64,000 bases of DNA from Pseudobacteriovorax antillogorgiicola (GTDB taxonomy: Bacteria; Bdellovibrionota_B; Oligoflexia; Oligoflexales; Oligoflexaceae): NCBI RefSeq assembly GCF_900177345.1, contig NZ_FWZT01000010.1:172320-236319 (forward strand), in the 5' to 3' direction. Positions 1-8,622 of the stretch are shown piece by piece; the stretch's first letter is position 1; each line of letters opens with the position of its first letter. Position numbers and translations under genes: made by a program. The notes under the pieces are model-generated. The model was not told the DNA's origin. It saw nothing but the letters and a program-made list of their open reading frames with translations, and made no database searches.

Positions 1-712
1 GAGCACCGGCCGGAAACAAGCGACCGTTCATATCAGGAAAGGTGTTGTATACCAGCCCTGCATCGAGACCAGCTGTAAGCGCCCCATAGAAAATCTGAAA
101 GGATACTATAAAAAGAAGTAATACCGACAAGCCTCGAAATGACGGTTCTTTGATACGTATCCGAGCTTTCATCGTGAGTCCAAGAAGAATCCAATACAAG
201 TAGGACAAGAGTATAAAAGCAAGGCCTAGATGGGCAGCAAGCCGATACTGACTTACCCTGGGCTCGTCAACCAAACCACTTTTTACCATGTACCACCCGA
301 GAAGACCCTGCAGCCCACCTAAGACAAAGGCTATAAATAACTTCGTCACAAGACTGCCTTTAATCCTGCGACGGATCAAAAAGTAGAGGAAAGGCACAAA
401 GAAGACGATCCCAATCATACGACCGAGAACACGGTGACCATATTCCCAGTAGAAGATTGACTTGAAGTCATCGAGGCTCATGCCCTTGTTGATCTTCTGA
501 TATTCTGGAAACTGGCGGTAGGCATTAAACGTCTCCATCCACGACTCTTCGCTGAGAGGTGGGATGATTCCCATGATAGGCTTCCAATCCACCATGGATA
601 AGCCAGAATTTGTCAAGCGAGTCAGCCCCCCGACCAAGACCATGCTATAAGTCATCGCGATTACAATAAATAGCCAAAATATTACTGGTTTACCTACCAA
701 CTGTCGGTCCAT
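1..712 (-). CDS. ctaA: Heme A synthase (COX15/CtaA family), C-terminus beyond the window
   Basis: Polytopic inner-membrane enzyme of the COX15/CtaA family, which oxidises the C8 methyl of heme O to make heme A for aa3-type oxidases. The reading frame is open from the window edge to an ATG at 712 preceded by a GGAGGT ribosome site. Visible family features include the first-helix phrase GGLTRLTNSGLSMVDWKP, the EYGHRVLGR segment with the histidine of the first heme-binding helix near residue 95, a WYMVKSGL segment and a conserved H in AAHLGLA. About 237 residues are present out of the usual 310 to 350, so only the last helices are missing. Nothing looks damaged. The next gene on the same strand lies upstream at 782 and need not be co-transcribed. 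Confidence 0.85.
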   Translation of the reverse strand, partial: MDRQLVGKPVIFWLFIVIAMTYSMVLVGGLTRLTNSGLSMVDWKPIMGIIPPLSEESWMETFNAYRQFPEYQKINKGMSLDDFKSIFYWEYGHRVLGRMIGIVFFVPFLYFLIRRRIKGSLVTKLFIAFVLGGLQGLLGWYMVKSGLVDEPRVSQYRLAAHLGLAFILLSYLYWILLGLTMKARIRIKEPSFRGLSVLLLFIVSFQIFYGALTAGLDAGLVYNTFPDMNGRLFPAGA

Positions 713-781
713 AACACCTCCACTTTCCCGATGGGTAAGTCATACCTGGAGGTCTGGCGTTAGTCAAAGAAATAAGCATGG

Positions 782-3505
782 CTACTGAGGGAATCCCGAC
801 ACCTTTTGTATGTCTCTCTGGCTTAAGTGCTGACCTTCCCGAATCATATCTTTTAAGAATCGTCTCAGTATGATCGAGGCCAGGGCACGATGCAGTGTCG
901 GCATTTCGAACTGGCGAGGAGCAAATATGATATTCTGAGGCATAATATGAAGCTCATCGAGTATCTCTATATCAGTCTCTTCATCCGTCAGAAGAAGTAC
1001 GCCATCTCGTTCACGATCAAGACTTGACCTCATTTCAGCGTACTCATCCCCATGGTGATCATCCATCACCACGATACAAGGCTGGCCAGTGAGTTTTGCT
1101 GGTAGAGATTCCCCCGGGCGGTAGGTTAGAATATCGAAGTCCCACCCCCCCATTACATCGTTGAAGAAAGCACTAATGGAAGTAATCAACTTTTCTGGTT
1201 CGTCACAGACCAGCAATACTGGGAACTCAAAATCAGAGAATGGCACCGGTATATTGGACGGAAGATTCATTTCAAATATATGACTGCTTCTCTGGATCAA
1301 GGAGCCCGCATTGCGCTTGAGGGACTCTTGAATCTCTTTTAAGCGCTTACTCAACTGCAAGGTCTTGTCGAAGCACTGCTCACCTTGGAGCTGGAAAGTG
1401 ATTCGATAGAACCAATAGCTGTCGACCCGGCGACGGCCCTTGTGGGTTTCAAGGAGGATGCGAATGTCACACTTCTGCCTTGTTTGAGCTACAATTTCAT
1501 TGACGACGGAGCGGATTTTTTCAGAGATGTTCCATTTGTCGCCAAATATCACCGTGTCTTCGCTGCCAGAAGTCTCGAAGTCCAACTTACCTCTGGTCAC
1601 CGCACGATACTCTTTTAAGATTCCCTCTACGGTTCCCTTTAAATCGTAGATCATAAACGGTGTGAGCAGTTCTTCAGACTCTGATGGCAAGTTGATGGTA
1701 ATCACCGTACCTCGGTCATCGACGGATTCTACTATGATTTGGCCATTGATCTTGTTAACGGTGTCTCGAACTGCATCCATGCCAAGACCCCGTCCCGAAA
1801 CTTCCGAGACCTCATTGCTTGTCGAAAAACCTGGATGAAAAATTAAGGATAGGGATTCTTGATCACTGATATGTTCAGCTTCTTGCATCGTAATGATACC
1901 TTGATCAACTGCTTTCTCTTTGACGTGTTCGACTTCAATTCCATGGCCATCGTCTTCGAGTCGGAGGGTTACCGTGCCATTCAATTCTTCGACTGACAAG
2001 CGGATCAAACCCTTTTCAGGCTTACCAAGAGACTTTCGTACATCTGGCATCTCGATGCCATGATCTACCGAATTTCGGAGGCAATGAACTAGGATATCGT
2101 TGATCCGAGCCATCACGTTGGGCTCGAAATAGTGATACTCTAGGTGGGTTTCAATATCTTGAACTTTCTTGCCCAACTGACGAGCAATATCATGAATCAT
2201 ATCGTTGTAACCTTTGATGTAGTCGCGCATCGAGACGCGATCAAATGTCGCTAGAGCACGACCGAATTCCTTTTGAATCGTTCTCAAGTGCCGAGGCTCA
2301 AACTGCGGGTCTCTTAAAATATAGGCAAACTGATTGACCAAAGATCGAATCCACTGGACCCTGTACTTCAGGTTCTGATCGCGTTTGCGATCGATTGAGC
2401 TTAAAATTTCCTTTCTTAGGCTAGCGTAGGAATAGATTTCTTCGCTGATGGCCATCACCTTTTGGGTTAACTCAATAAAGGTCTTGGGTTCATAGGCTAT
2501 CTTGCCACTGCGAAGCTCTGAAAGGTAATGCTCCACTTCGTGGGCCACATCCTGAATGGAATTGAGCTTAAAAAGTTTGGAATTTGCTTTAATGGTATGA
2601 ACAGAGCGAAACATCCGATTCGCAATATCGTTCATCTGCTCTGGAGCAGCGGTGCGAATCGCCTTTAAGTCTGCCTTGATACCTTCGAATAGCGAACGAG
2701 TTTCATCCATGAATAGTTCAAATAGGCTGTCGGAAACTTGGAGCAAGGCAAAAATCTTTTCAATTTCCTGCTCTCGGCGGACGGCCTCGCTCTGAAAGCG
2801 GCGATGTTCAGTGACATCTTGTAGAACGATTGAGATTTCTTTGACTACTTTTTCTTCATAAATTGGGATGTAGTAGGCCTTTATGAATCGTTTGCGGTGT
2901 TTGAATCGGCAGCTAAGTTCCTCTGGAAAGTTCGGCATCGACAGCTTCCACTGCATCTCGGGCATTCCGAGAACTGAGGTAAAGTGGAACTCTAGAGATC
3001 GAATCGATTCTTTGGACAAATCAGTCTTTTCAAAAAGGAAATCGATGACTCCCTTGCCCTCAGAGTTTTTACCAAAGATTGCTTCAAGGCTAGCCATACT
3101 CGCTCGCTTTACCACCAGTTTTTCGCCAAAGGTCACGATTCCCAGTTCCAATCGATCAAATAGGGCATTGCGGTACCTCGTTTCCTTGAGGTTACGATCC
3201 AAGATGCGATCAATGATTGCAGCAATCGACTCACTAACCGTTAACTTGCTCAGGTTTATGACGCCGATGTTGAGTTCGTTCAAGAGGTGATAGAGTTCCG
3301 CTTTTGAGCGTTTTCCAAGACTTCTCTCGACTTCAGTTATCACGTAGTAGAGAAAGACAAGGAGCACAGTCAAGACCAAGGAAAGCTCAAGAAAAAGTGG
3401 TAAACCTAGGCTAAGAATAAGAGCCAAACCCGACAATAGCAGTCCAGTCAAAATCCCAGTGATTTTGACCAATCGCTTGTCTTTTACGTGGTCCCTAATA
3501 CCCAT
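782..3505 (-). CDS. CheA-like membrane histidine kinase with PAS, Hpt and degenerate C-terminal receiver
   Basis: 907 residues. Two hydrophobic segments lie within residues 16-60, followed by a PAS-like region (about 105-240) and an Hpt domain (about 250-360) with the phosphoacceptor motif SVHTIKANSKLF near residue 305. A CheA-type ATPase domain follows: N box NSVDHGIEMPDVR, G1 box LEDDGHGIE, G2 box GRGLGMDAV. After it, about residues 640-770 resemble a second, degenerate GHKL fold, and the last 130 residues resemble a receiver (VLLVCDEPEKL, then IVVMDDHHGDE). No CheW-like domain is recognisable, so a chemotaxis array role is not supported. The layout suggests a kinase that phosphorylates its own Hpt and passes phosphate to an unlinked regulator. 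No response regulator gene is adjacent. Confidence 0.75.
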   Translation of the reverse strand: MGIRDHVKDKRLVKITGILTGLLLSGLALILSLGLPLFLELSLVLTVLLVFLYYVITEVERSLGKRSKAELYHLLNELNIGVINLSKLTVSESIAAIIDRILDRNLKETRYRNALFDRLELGIVTFGEKLVVKRASMASLEAIFGKNSEGKGVIDFLFEKTDLSKESIRSLEFHFTSVLGMPEMQWKLSMPNFPEELSCRFKHRKRFIKAYYIPIYEEKVVKEISIVLQDVTEHRRFQSEAVRREQEIEKIFALLQVSDSLFELFMDETRSLFEGIKADLKAIRTAAPEQMNDIANRMFRSVHTIKANSKLFKLNSIQDVAHEVEHYLSELRSGKIAYEPKTFIELTQKVMAISEEIYSYASLRKEILSSIDRKRDQNLKYRVQWIRSLVNQFAYILRDPQFEPRHLRTIQKEFGRALATFDRVSMRDYIKGYNDMIHDIARQLGKKVQDIETHLEYHYFEPNVMARINDILVHCLRNSVDHGIEMPDVRKSLGKPEKGLIRLSVEELNGTVTLRLEDDGHGIEVEHVKEKAVDQGIITMQEAEHISDQESLSLIFHPGFSTSNEVSEVSGRGLGMDAVRDTVNKINGQIIVESVDDRGTVITINLPSESEELLTPFMIYDLKGTVEGILKEYRAVTRGKLDFETSGSEDTVIFGDKWNISEKIRSVVNEIVAQTRQKCDIRILLETHKGRRRVDSYWFYRITFQLQGEQCFDKTLQLSKRLKEIQESLKRNAGSLIQRSSHIFEMNLPSNIPVPFSDFEFPVLLVCDEPEKLITSISAFFNDVMGGWDFDILTYRPGESLPAKLTGQPCIVVMDDHHGDEYAEMRSSLDRERDGVLLLTDEETDIEILDELHIMPQNIIFAPRQFEMPTLHRALASIILRRFLKDMIREGQHLSQRDIQKVSGFPQ

Positions 3506-3595
3506 ATTTATCCAAAGTCGGATGACAACTATTCAAAATGAGAGTTCGGATGGCGAGTCCTATGGGTTTAGTATCGAGGCTGAGAGGGGGAGTTT

Positions 3596-4072
3596 TTAAA
3601 ACTTAGAACGACATGAATTGATATGACTTAAGGATCGCTTTTTGTCAATTTGCCAAATGTCTTCTTCATGGAAGCCGAAACACACAAAACTCCCTCCATC
3701 CGAAGCACTTCCCGCATGGGCTTCGCCAATGAAGCCATCCGTGGTTTCTCGGACCCGATAGGCATAGCGCAAAGGACTGGCTGATTCCGAGTGACACCAC
3801 TTTAAAAGAAACCCTAAACGTGCAGCCCCTTCCGGCTGTTGGCAATTATCCTGACCCTTAAGGGGAGCACCATAAAACTGATCAAAGCTCATATAGCGAT
3901 CCGATTCCATTCTTTGAGCCTTTTGGAGCGTGTGGAGATAGGAAAGCATGAGTCGCGCCTCGGCACGCAGGCCCCGAACTGTTACAGTCACATACATGGC
4001 TCGGCCGAGAAACCCACCCAAGACAGCTAGCAAACTAAAGATAATAAGATATCTTATGGTGTGACCATTCAT
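3596..4072 (-). CDS. Small exported or membrane-anchored protein of unknown function
   Basis: 158 residues with one N-terminal hydrophobic segment (about 7-28) and a soluble remainder with five cysteines. The arrangement, a short N-terminus, a helix continuing into an amphipathic stretch (LRAEARLMLSYLHTLQKAQ), then a small globular part containing YAYRV and FIGEAHA, recalls the pseudopilin-like single-domain proteins common in delta-proteobacterial groups. There is no canonical prepilin peptidase site, so this is only a resemblance. It is divergent from the DnaJ-like gene at 4208 with about 135 bases between them. I do not recognise a family. Confidence 0.55.
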   Translation of the reverse strand: MNGHTIRYLIIFSLLAVLGGFLGRAMYVTVTVRGLRAEARLMLSYLHTLQKAQRMESDRYMSFDQFYGAPLKGQDNCQQPEGAARLGFLLKWCHSESASPLRYAYRVRETTDGFIGEAHAGSASDGGSFVCFGFHEEDIWQIDKKRSLSHINSCRSKF

Positions 4073-4140
4073 ACTGGCGACAAAAACTTTCTAATAATTC
4101 TAGAAGCCTATCCTATTCATTCTATCATAAGCCTGGTCCC

Positions 4141-4168
4141 TTGACTTTCTTCTAAAAGGCCATATCTT
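4141..4168 (+). promoter_or_regulatory. Candidate sigma-70 promoter of the DnaJ-like gene
   Basis: TTGACT at 4141-4146 and TATCTT at 4163-4168, spacer 16, about 40 bases before the chosen GTG start at 4208. Fits a housekeeping promoter. No heat-shock (CIRCE or sigma-32) signature was seen. Confidence 0.35.
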
Positions 4169-4207
4169 ATTTCGGAGTAGATGGATCGCCTTATCAGGAG
4201 TGTAACG

Positions 4208-5095
4208 GTGTCAAATTATTACGATATCCTTGGTGTAGAAAAATCAGCTTCCGATGCCGACATAAAAAAGGCATACCGCAAGTTGGCTATGCAGTATCAC
4301 CCGGATCGAAACCAAGGCAACCCCCAGGCTGAAGAAAAGTTCAAGCAAGTTAACGAAGCCTATGCCGTGCTTTCAGATAAGCAAAAACGTCAGCAATACG
4401 ATATGTTCGGCGAGCAAAAGTTCCACCAACAGTATTCAGCTGAAGACATATTTCGAGGTACCGACTTCGGATCGATTTTCGAAGAGTTTGGAATGGGCAA
4501 TAGCTTCTTCAGCAACATCTTTGGTGGAGCAGGTGGCGCTGGATTCCAAGGTCGCGGCGGGTTCCAACGAGGCCCCCAAAAAGGGCAGGACGTTGAATAC
4601 CCGGTTAAAATTGGATTTATGGACGCCTACAACGGCACAGAACGTCGAGTACAATTCTCTTTGAGTGACGGTACGAGGCGAGATTTAACCGTCAGAATTC
4701 CACAAGGGGTCCAGACCGGAGCAAAGCTCCGCGTTAGCGGCCGCGGCGCTCCGTCCCCAGTTGGCGGTCAGCCAGGCGACCTGTTCGTAGTTATTGAGGT
4801 TTCACCGCACCCACGCTTTACCCGAGACGGGCTTGATATCGAAACTCCAATTCCAATGAAGGTTTCAGAAGCCTTCCTAGGGTGCTCCAAGTCCATCGAA
4901 ACTCCCATGGGTGAAAAGAAGATCAAAGTCCCAGCCGGAGTAAAACCTGGCACTAAGATCCGCCTTAAAGGGCTTGGATTCAAATCAGGCCAACAGCATG
5001 GAGACCTATTTGGAATCGTCGAGGTTGAGATTCCCAAAGACCTTTCTGATGAGCAAAAAAATGCGATTGCCTCATTGCAAGAGTGTGGCCTCTAG
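4208..5095 (+). CDS. DnaJ/CbpA-type co-chaperone without zinc fingers
   Basis: Class B Hsp40 that would stimulate DnaK ATPase activity and deliver clients. The J domain occupies residues 3-70 with the HPD triad at 31-33. A Gly/Phe-rich linker (about 90-130) follows, then two C-terminal beta domains (about 135-210 and 215-290). The DnaJ cysteine repeats (CxxCxGxG) are absent, which matches CbpA rather than DnaJ. I chose the GTG at 4208 because AGGAG at 4196-4200 sits seven bases before it and the protein then begins at SNYYDILGV, as in relatives. An in-frame ATG at 4181 would add nine residues that are not conserved in the family. Confidence 0.88.
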   Translation: MSNYYDILGVEKSASDADIKKAYRKLAMQYHPDRNQGNPQAEEKFKQVNEAYAVLSDKQKRQQYDMFGEQKFHQQYSAEDIFRGTDFGSIFEEFGMGNSFFSNIFGGAGGAGFQGRGGFQRGPQKGQDVEYPVKIGFMDAYNGTERRVQFSLSDGTRRDLTVRIPQGVQTGAKLRVSGRGAPSPVGGQPGDLFVVIEVSPHPRFTRDGLDIETPIPMKVSEAFLGCSKSIETPMGEKKIKVPAGVKPGTKIRLKGLGFKSGQQHGDLFGIVEVEIPKDLSDEQKNAIASLQECGL

Positions 5096-5116
5096 TAGGC
5101 CACAGAGCACGCGTCC

Positions 5117-6043
5117 CTAGTTTTTACCGGGTGTGAATTGATCGAGCTCTAGGTAAAAGCTACCGAACTTAGCCTCGCCCTCAATTTTGATTAGAGGCTT
5201 GTTTGGATGATTCGTCGCTAGCCACATGGTTACAGTGCCCTTCTGCTCGAACTGCTGGCCTGCGGATGTGATCAGGTTGACCTTCACAGCATCAAATGTC
5301 CCAGCCTTTACCTGGACCTTCTCTTCCGCAAGGGGCATGGCTTCAAGCCACCAGTTTTTTTCTGAAGTGTAAACCACAAACTTCTGCTTCTCGCCGACTT
5401 TAAAATCTAGAGACCGAAGCTTGTAGGCTGCCCCCAACGCGTCAACAGCCCCTGGGAAAACATCATAGTTGCCCTCTTTACGCTTGTTCTTGTGCTTCAC
5501 TTCCTCAACAGTTTTCACACTACAATTGACGTGATCGAATTCGAGCCACTTTTCCCGCCGGCTCCTAACTTCGAATGGCTTGTCATGATCCTCGCTAATA
5601 TAGAACTTGCTGATCCCACCATCCCAAGGCCGGGAAAATGCCTGAAGCTTGTCATGAGCCTGGAATATGGCCTTGTACCAATCCCCGGTATAGGCTTCGA
5701 CGCTAAAGACCCGATGCCAACGCTTTTCATAAACGAGCTGACCATTCTTCTTCGCCACGGGAATTTTGTATTTCAGCGGCTTGCCAACTCGCATGAAGCC
5801 GTAACCTACGTGGACTCGAACGGAGCCATACTTCAACTCGTAACGAGCCTCCTCCCCATACCCATATGGCACCCCTTGATAAGTCTTAGAACGCGACCAT
5901 TGAGGCGCCTCTGCAACTTTTCCTGGGCAAATAACCTCCTGTTCGAAGTTGTCCTGTTTGGTATTCGATATACCTTTTTGACTCATAATACCGATTGCTA
6001 GTATTGCCACAAATCTGCTATTAATACAGCTTGTTATGAACAT
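5117..6043 (-). CDS. Exported DUF3108-family protein
   Basis: About 308 residues with an N-terminal hydrophobic signal-like segment (FVAILAIGIM). The body has the beta-rich character of DUF3108: GEEARYELKYGSVRVHVGYG near the start, the pair KVGEKQKFVVYTSEKNWWLE, then VKAGTFDAVKV and MWLATNHPNKPLIKIEGEA at the end. These are the conserved phrases of that periplasmic family of unknown biochemical role. I prefer the ATG at 6043, preceded by TTGAGGGTGAAT, over an in-frame TTG at 6055. It is convergent with the DnaJ-like gene (22 bases between stops) and divergent from rpsA. Confidence 0.72.
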   Translation of the reverse strand: MFITSCINSRFVAILAIGIMSQKGISNTKQDNFEQEVICPGKVAEAPQWSRSKTYQGVPYGYGEEARYELKYGSVRVHVGYGFMRVGKPLKYKIPVAKKNGQLVYEKRWHRVFSVEAYTGDWYKAIFQAHDKLQAFSRPWDGGISKFYISEDHDKPFEVRSRREKWLEFDHVNCSVKTVEEVKHKNKRKEGNYDVFPGAVDALGAAYKLRSLDFKVGEKQKFVVYTSEKNWWLEAMPLAEEKVQVKAGTFDAVKVNLITSAGQQFEQKGTVTMWLATNHPNKPLIKIEGEAKFGSFYLELDQFTPGKN

Positions 6044-6204
6044 ATTCACCCTCAACTTGTAGCTATTAACATTTTTTATGTGGTTAATGGATCCTATCTT
6101 AACCTGCTTTCATTGACTTTTATAGACCCCCATGATAACGAACTTAGCTCTATAGTGTATTAATATGTCCGATGGGCGGACAACTTTAGGAGTTAACTAA
6201 ATTT

Positions 6205-7974
6205 ATGGAACTACAAGAATCAAAACTGGCCGGTATCGGTACGATTCAGTGGGAAGACGAAGACACTGGTTTCGAGAACGAATCCGACCTTAGCCAAGAG
6301 TTTGCCAACCTTCTAGACCAAGAAGAAGCGACCAATACAATCAAAGAAGGATCAATTGTAAACGGTACAGTTGTTCGCTTCACCGAAGACACAGTCATCG
6401 TTGATATCGGTCACAAATCTGAAGGTGAAATCCCCAAAGGGGAGTTCAAGGCAGCTGATGGCGAGCTTTCTGTCAAAGAAGGCGATACTGTAGAAGTTTA
6501 CCTTGATTCTTTTGAAGATAACGATGGTGAAATGGTTCTTAGCCGTGAGCGTGCTGAAATGCTTCGCGCTTGGGATCGTATCTCCGACGCTTACGAAAAC
6601 AACGAGATCGTTGAAGGTACCGTTGTTGCTCGTGTTAAAGGTGGCCTATCCGTTGATATCGGCGTGAAGGCTTTCCTTCCTGGGTCTCAGGTTGATCTTC
6701 GTCCTGTTCGCAACCTAGACAAGCTAATCGGCACTCAACTGAGCTTCAAAATCATCAAGTTCAACAAGAAACGTGGCAACATCGTTCTAAGTCGCCGTGT
6801 CCTCCTTGAGCAAGATCGCGAGAAGCTTCGCAGCGAAACTCTTTCCAACCTCAAAGAAGGTGCGGAACTTAAGGGTATCGTTAAAAATATCACTGATTAC
6901 GGTGCGTTCATCGATCTCGGTGGCATCGACGGCCTTCTACATATCACAGACATGTCTTGGGGACGTATTAACCACCCATCACAGATGTTCGAAGTTGGTC
7001 AAGAAATCGAAGTTAAGGTTCTTAGCTACGACGAAGGTCGCCAGCGTGTTTCCCTTGGTTACAAGCAGCTTCAAACTGATCCATGGTTGACTGTTGCAGA
7101 GCGTTACAACGTTGACTCTCGCGCCAAAGGTACTGTTGTTAGCTTGACCGATTACGGTGCATTCGTTGAGATGGAGCAAGGCGTTGAAGGCTTGATCCAC
7201 ATCAGCGAAATGTCTTGGTCTAAGCGCATCAAGCACCCTTCCAAAGTTGTTCAAGTTGGCGACGAAGTTGAAGTTGTCATCCTTGCGATGGACATCGAAA
7301 ACCGTCGTATCAGCCTTGGCATGAAGCAAATCGAGCCTAACCCCTGGGAAGTTGTTAAAGAGAAGTACCAAGAAGGCGATATCATCGCTGGTAAGATCCG
7401 CAACATCACAGACTTTGGTATCTTCGTTGGTATCGAAGACGGTATCGACGGCCTGATCCACATCTCTGACATCAGCTGGACAGACCGCATCAACCACCCT
7501 GCTGACAAGTTCAAGAAGGGTGACGAAGTAGAAGCTAAGATCCTTCAAATCGATGCCGAAAACGAAAGATTCTCTCTTGGTATCAAGCAACTATCTGAAG
7601 ATCCTTGGGCGAAAGCGGCTGTTGATATGCCTGCTGGAACCAAAGGAACTGGTCGCGTAACTAAAGTTACTGACTTCGGCGCATTCGTAGAAATCTCTGA
7701 AGGCATCGAAGGCATGATTCACATCAGCGAGCTTTCTGAAGATAACGTCGAGCGCGTTGAAGATGCAGTTAAAGAAGGCGACGAGATCGACTTCGTAGTT
7801 CTTGCTACTGACAGCGAAGAGCGCCGCTTCTCACTTTCTCGCAAAGCTCTAATCAAGCAGCTAGAAGGTGAAGAGCTTAACAACTACATCAACCAAGTTG
7901 CAGAGCCTAAGACTGGTCTAGCTGATGCATTCGCAAAAGCTAAAGCTGCTGCCGAAGAAAAAGACGGCGAATAA
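6205..7974 (+). CDS. rpsA: 30S ribosomal protein S1
   Basis: 589 residues with six S1/OB repeats at roughly 47-116, 134-200, 217-286, 302-373, 389-460 and 476-545. The repeats are recognisable by phrases such as ITDYGAFIDLGGIDGLLHITD, LTDYGAFVEM and ITDFGIFVGI, each followed by HISDMSW-like segments. S1 holds mRNA on the small subunit and helps start translation on structured messages. Length and repeat number match the proteobacterial protein. The codons used are those expected of a highly expressed gene. The start is the ATG at 6205 after AGGAGTTAACTAAATTT. A strong terminator follows the stop. It appears to be monocistronic. Confidence 0.95.
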   Translation: MELQESKLAGIGTIQWEDEDTGFENESDLSQEFANLLDQEEATNTIKEGSIVNGTVVRFTEDTVIVDIGHKSEGEIPKGEFKAADGELSVKEGDTVEVYLDSFEDNDGEMVLSRERAEMLRAWDRISDAYENNEIVEGTVVARVKGGLSVDIGVKAFLPGSQVDLRPVRNLDKLIGTQLSFKIIKFNKKRGNIVLSRRVLLEQDREKLRSETLSNLKEGAELKGIVKNITDYGAFIDLGGIDGLLHITDMSWGRINHPSQMFEVGQEIEVKVLSYDEGRQRVSLGYKQLQTDPWLTVAERYNVDSRAKGTVVSLTDYGAFVEMEQGVEGLIHISEMSWSKRIKHPSKVVQVGDEVEVVILAMDIENRRISLGMKQIEPNPWEVVKEKYQEGDIIAGKIRNITDFGIFVGIEDGIDGLIHISDISWTDRINHPADKFKKGDEVEAKILQIDAENERFSLGIKQLSEDPWAKAAVDMPAGTKGTGRVTKVTDFGAFVEISEGIEGMIHISELSEDNVERVEDAVKEGDEIDFVVLATDSEERRFSLSRKALIKQLEGEELNNYINQVAEPKTGLADAFAKAKAAAEEKDGE

Positions 7975-7998
7975 GACTTAGTACTAGCATTAAGATCA

Positions 7999-8034
7999 AG
8001 GGCCCGGTTAGAATTTTAACCGGCCCTTTTTCTA
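7999..8034 (+). terminator. Rho-independent terminator of rpsA
   Basis: GGGCCCGGTTA pairs with TAACCGGCCC (one bulged base) around a short AT loop and is followed by TTTTTCT. It lies 25 bases after the rpsA stop and just before the next ribosome site, so it separates the two genes. Confidence 0.85.
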
Positions 8035-8048
8035 TTTAGGAGACTTCC

Positions 8049-8381
8049 ATGGGATATTTTCGAAAACTTCCCATTTTCCTCTTTATGCTAGTGACTCTTT
8101 GGTATGTAGGGCTTTTTTGTTATTTTAACCAAGTTAGCATTCGCATTGAGATTCCATATATCGGCATCTTTAGTATCGCCAGCGCCATTGTATTTTTGGT
8201 ATCTTTCTTAAGTGGGGCGATTTTTGCCGCTTTCTTTTTTGGTTACGATGCCTTGCGCAAATATATTTCCCTTCGCAGAAGTGTGAAACAGCTGGAACAA
8301 CTTCGTAAAGAAACAGAGACCAAGGCTAGCCTTGAGCCAGTCATCGCTGAAACTCCCAAGGACCAGGAGCCGGCTGTTTAG
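8049..8381 (+). CDS. LapA-like (DUF1049) inner-membrane protein
   Basis: 110 residues with two hydrophobic segments (about 8-28 and 42-66) separated by the short periplasmic stretch YFNQVSIRIEIPYIG, then a charged cytoplasmic tail with coiled-coil character (LRRSVKQLEQLRKETETKA). Length and layout match the lipopolysaccharide assembly protein A domain family (YciS/LapA). In enterobacteria LapA works with LapB on LpxC turnover. No LapB-like TPR protein is adjacent here, so the exact role is inferred. A ribosome site TAGGAGACTTCC precedes the ATG. Confidence 0.6.
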   Translation: MGYFRKLPIFLFMLVTLWYVGLFCYFNQVSIRIEIPYIGIFSIASAIVFLVSFLSGAIFAAFFFGYDALRKYISLRRSVKQLEQLRKETETKASLEPVIAETPKDQEPAV

Positions 8382-8622
8382 ATTCTCGGCTTGACGTTCT
8401 ATTCTATTCGATATAACGCAAGGCTTACGATAACTGGGTGGCAGTTTCCCATTGCTTTCCCGGAGGCTAGATGCATTGACATGCAAAATATGAGAAAATC
8501 ATTCCATTAAGGAAGGAAAACCAACAAGCTGACTGCAAGACTCGAAAGCCTTTCAAAGCTGGGAGTCGAACCACCGCTCCGCACATTCCTTCATTAATAT
8601 TACCCAATTTAAGGAGACTCAG

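Noticed and set aside
8382..8622. RNA gene between the LapA-like gene and rsmB
   Set aside because: Short complementary words exist but no tRNA fold or strong terminator could be drawn.
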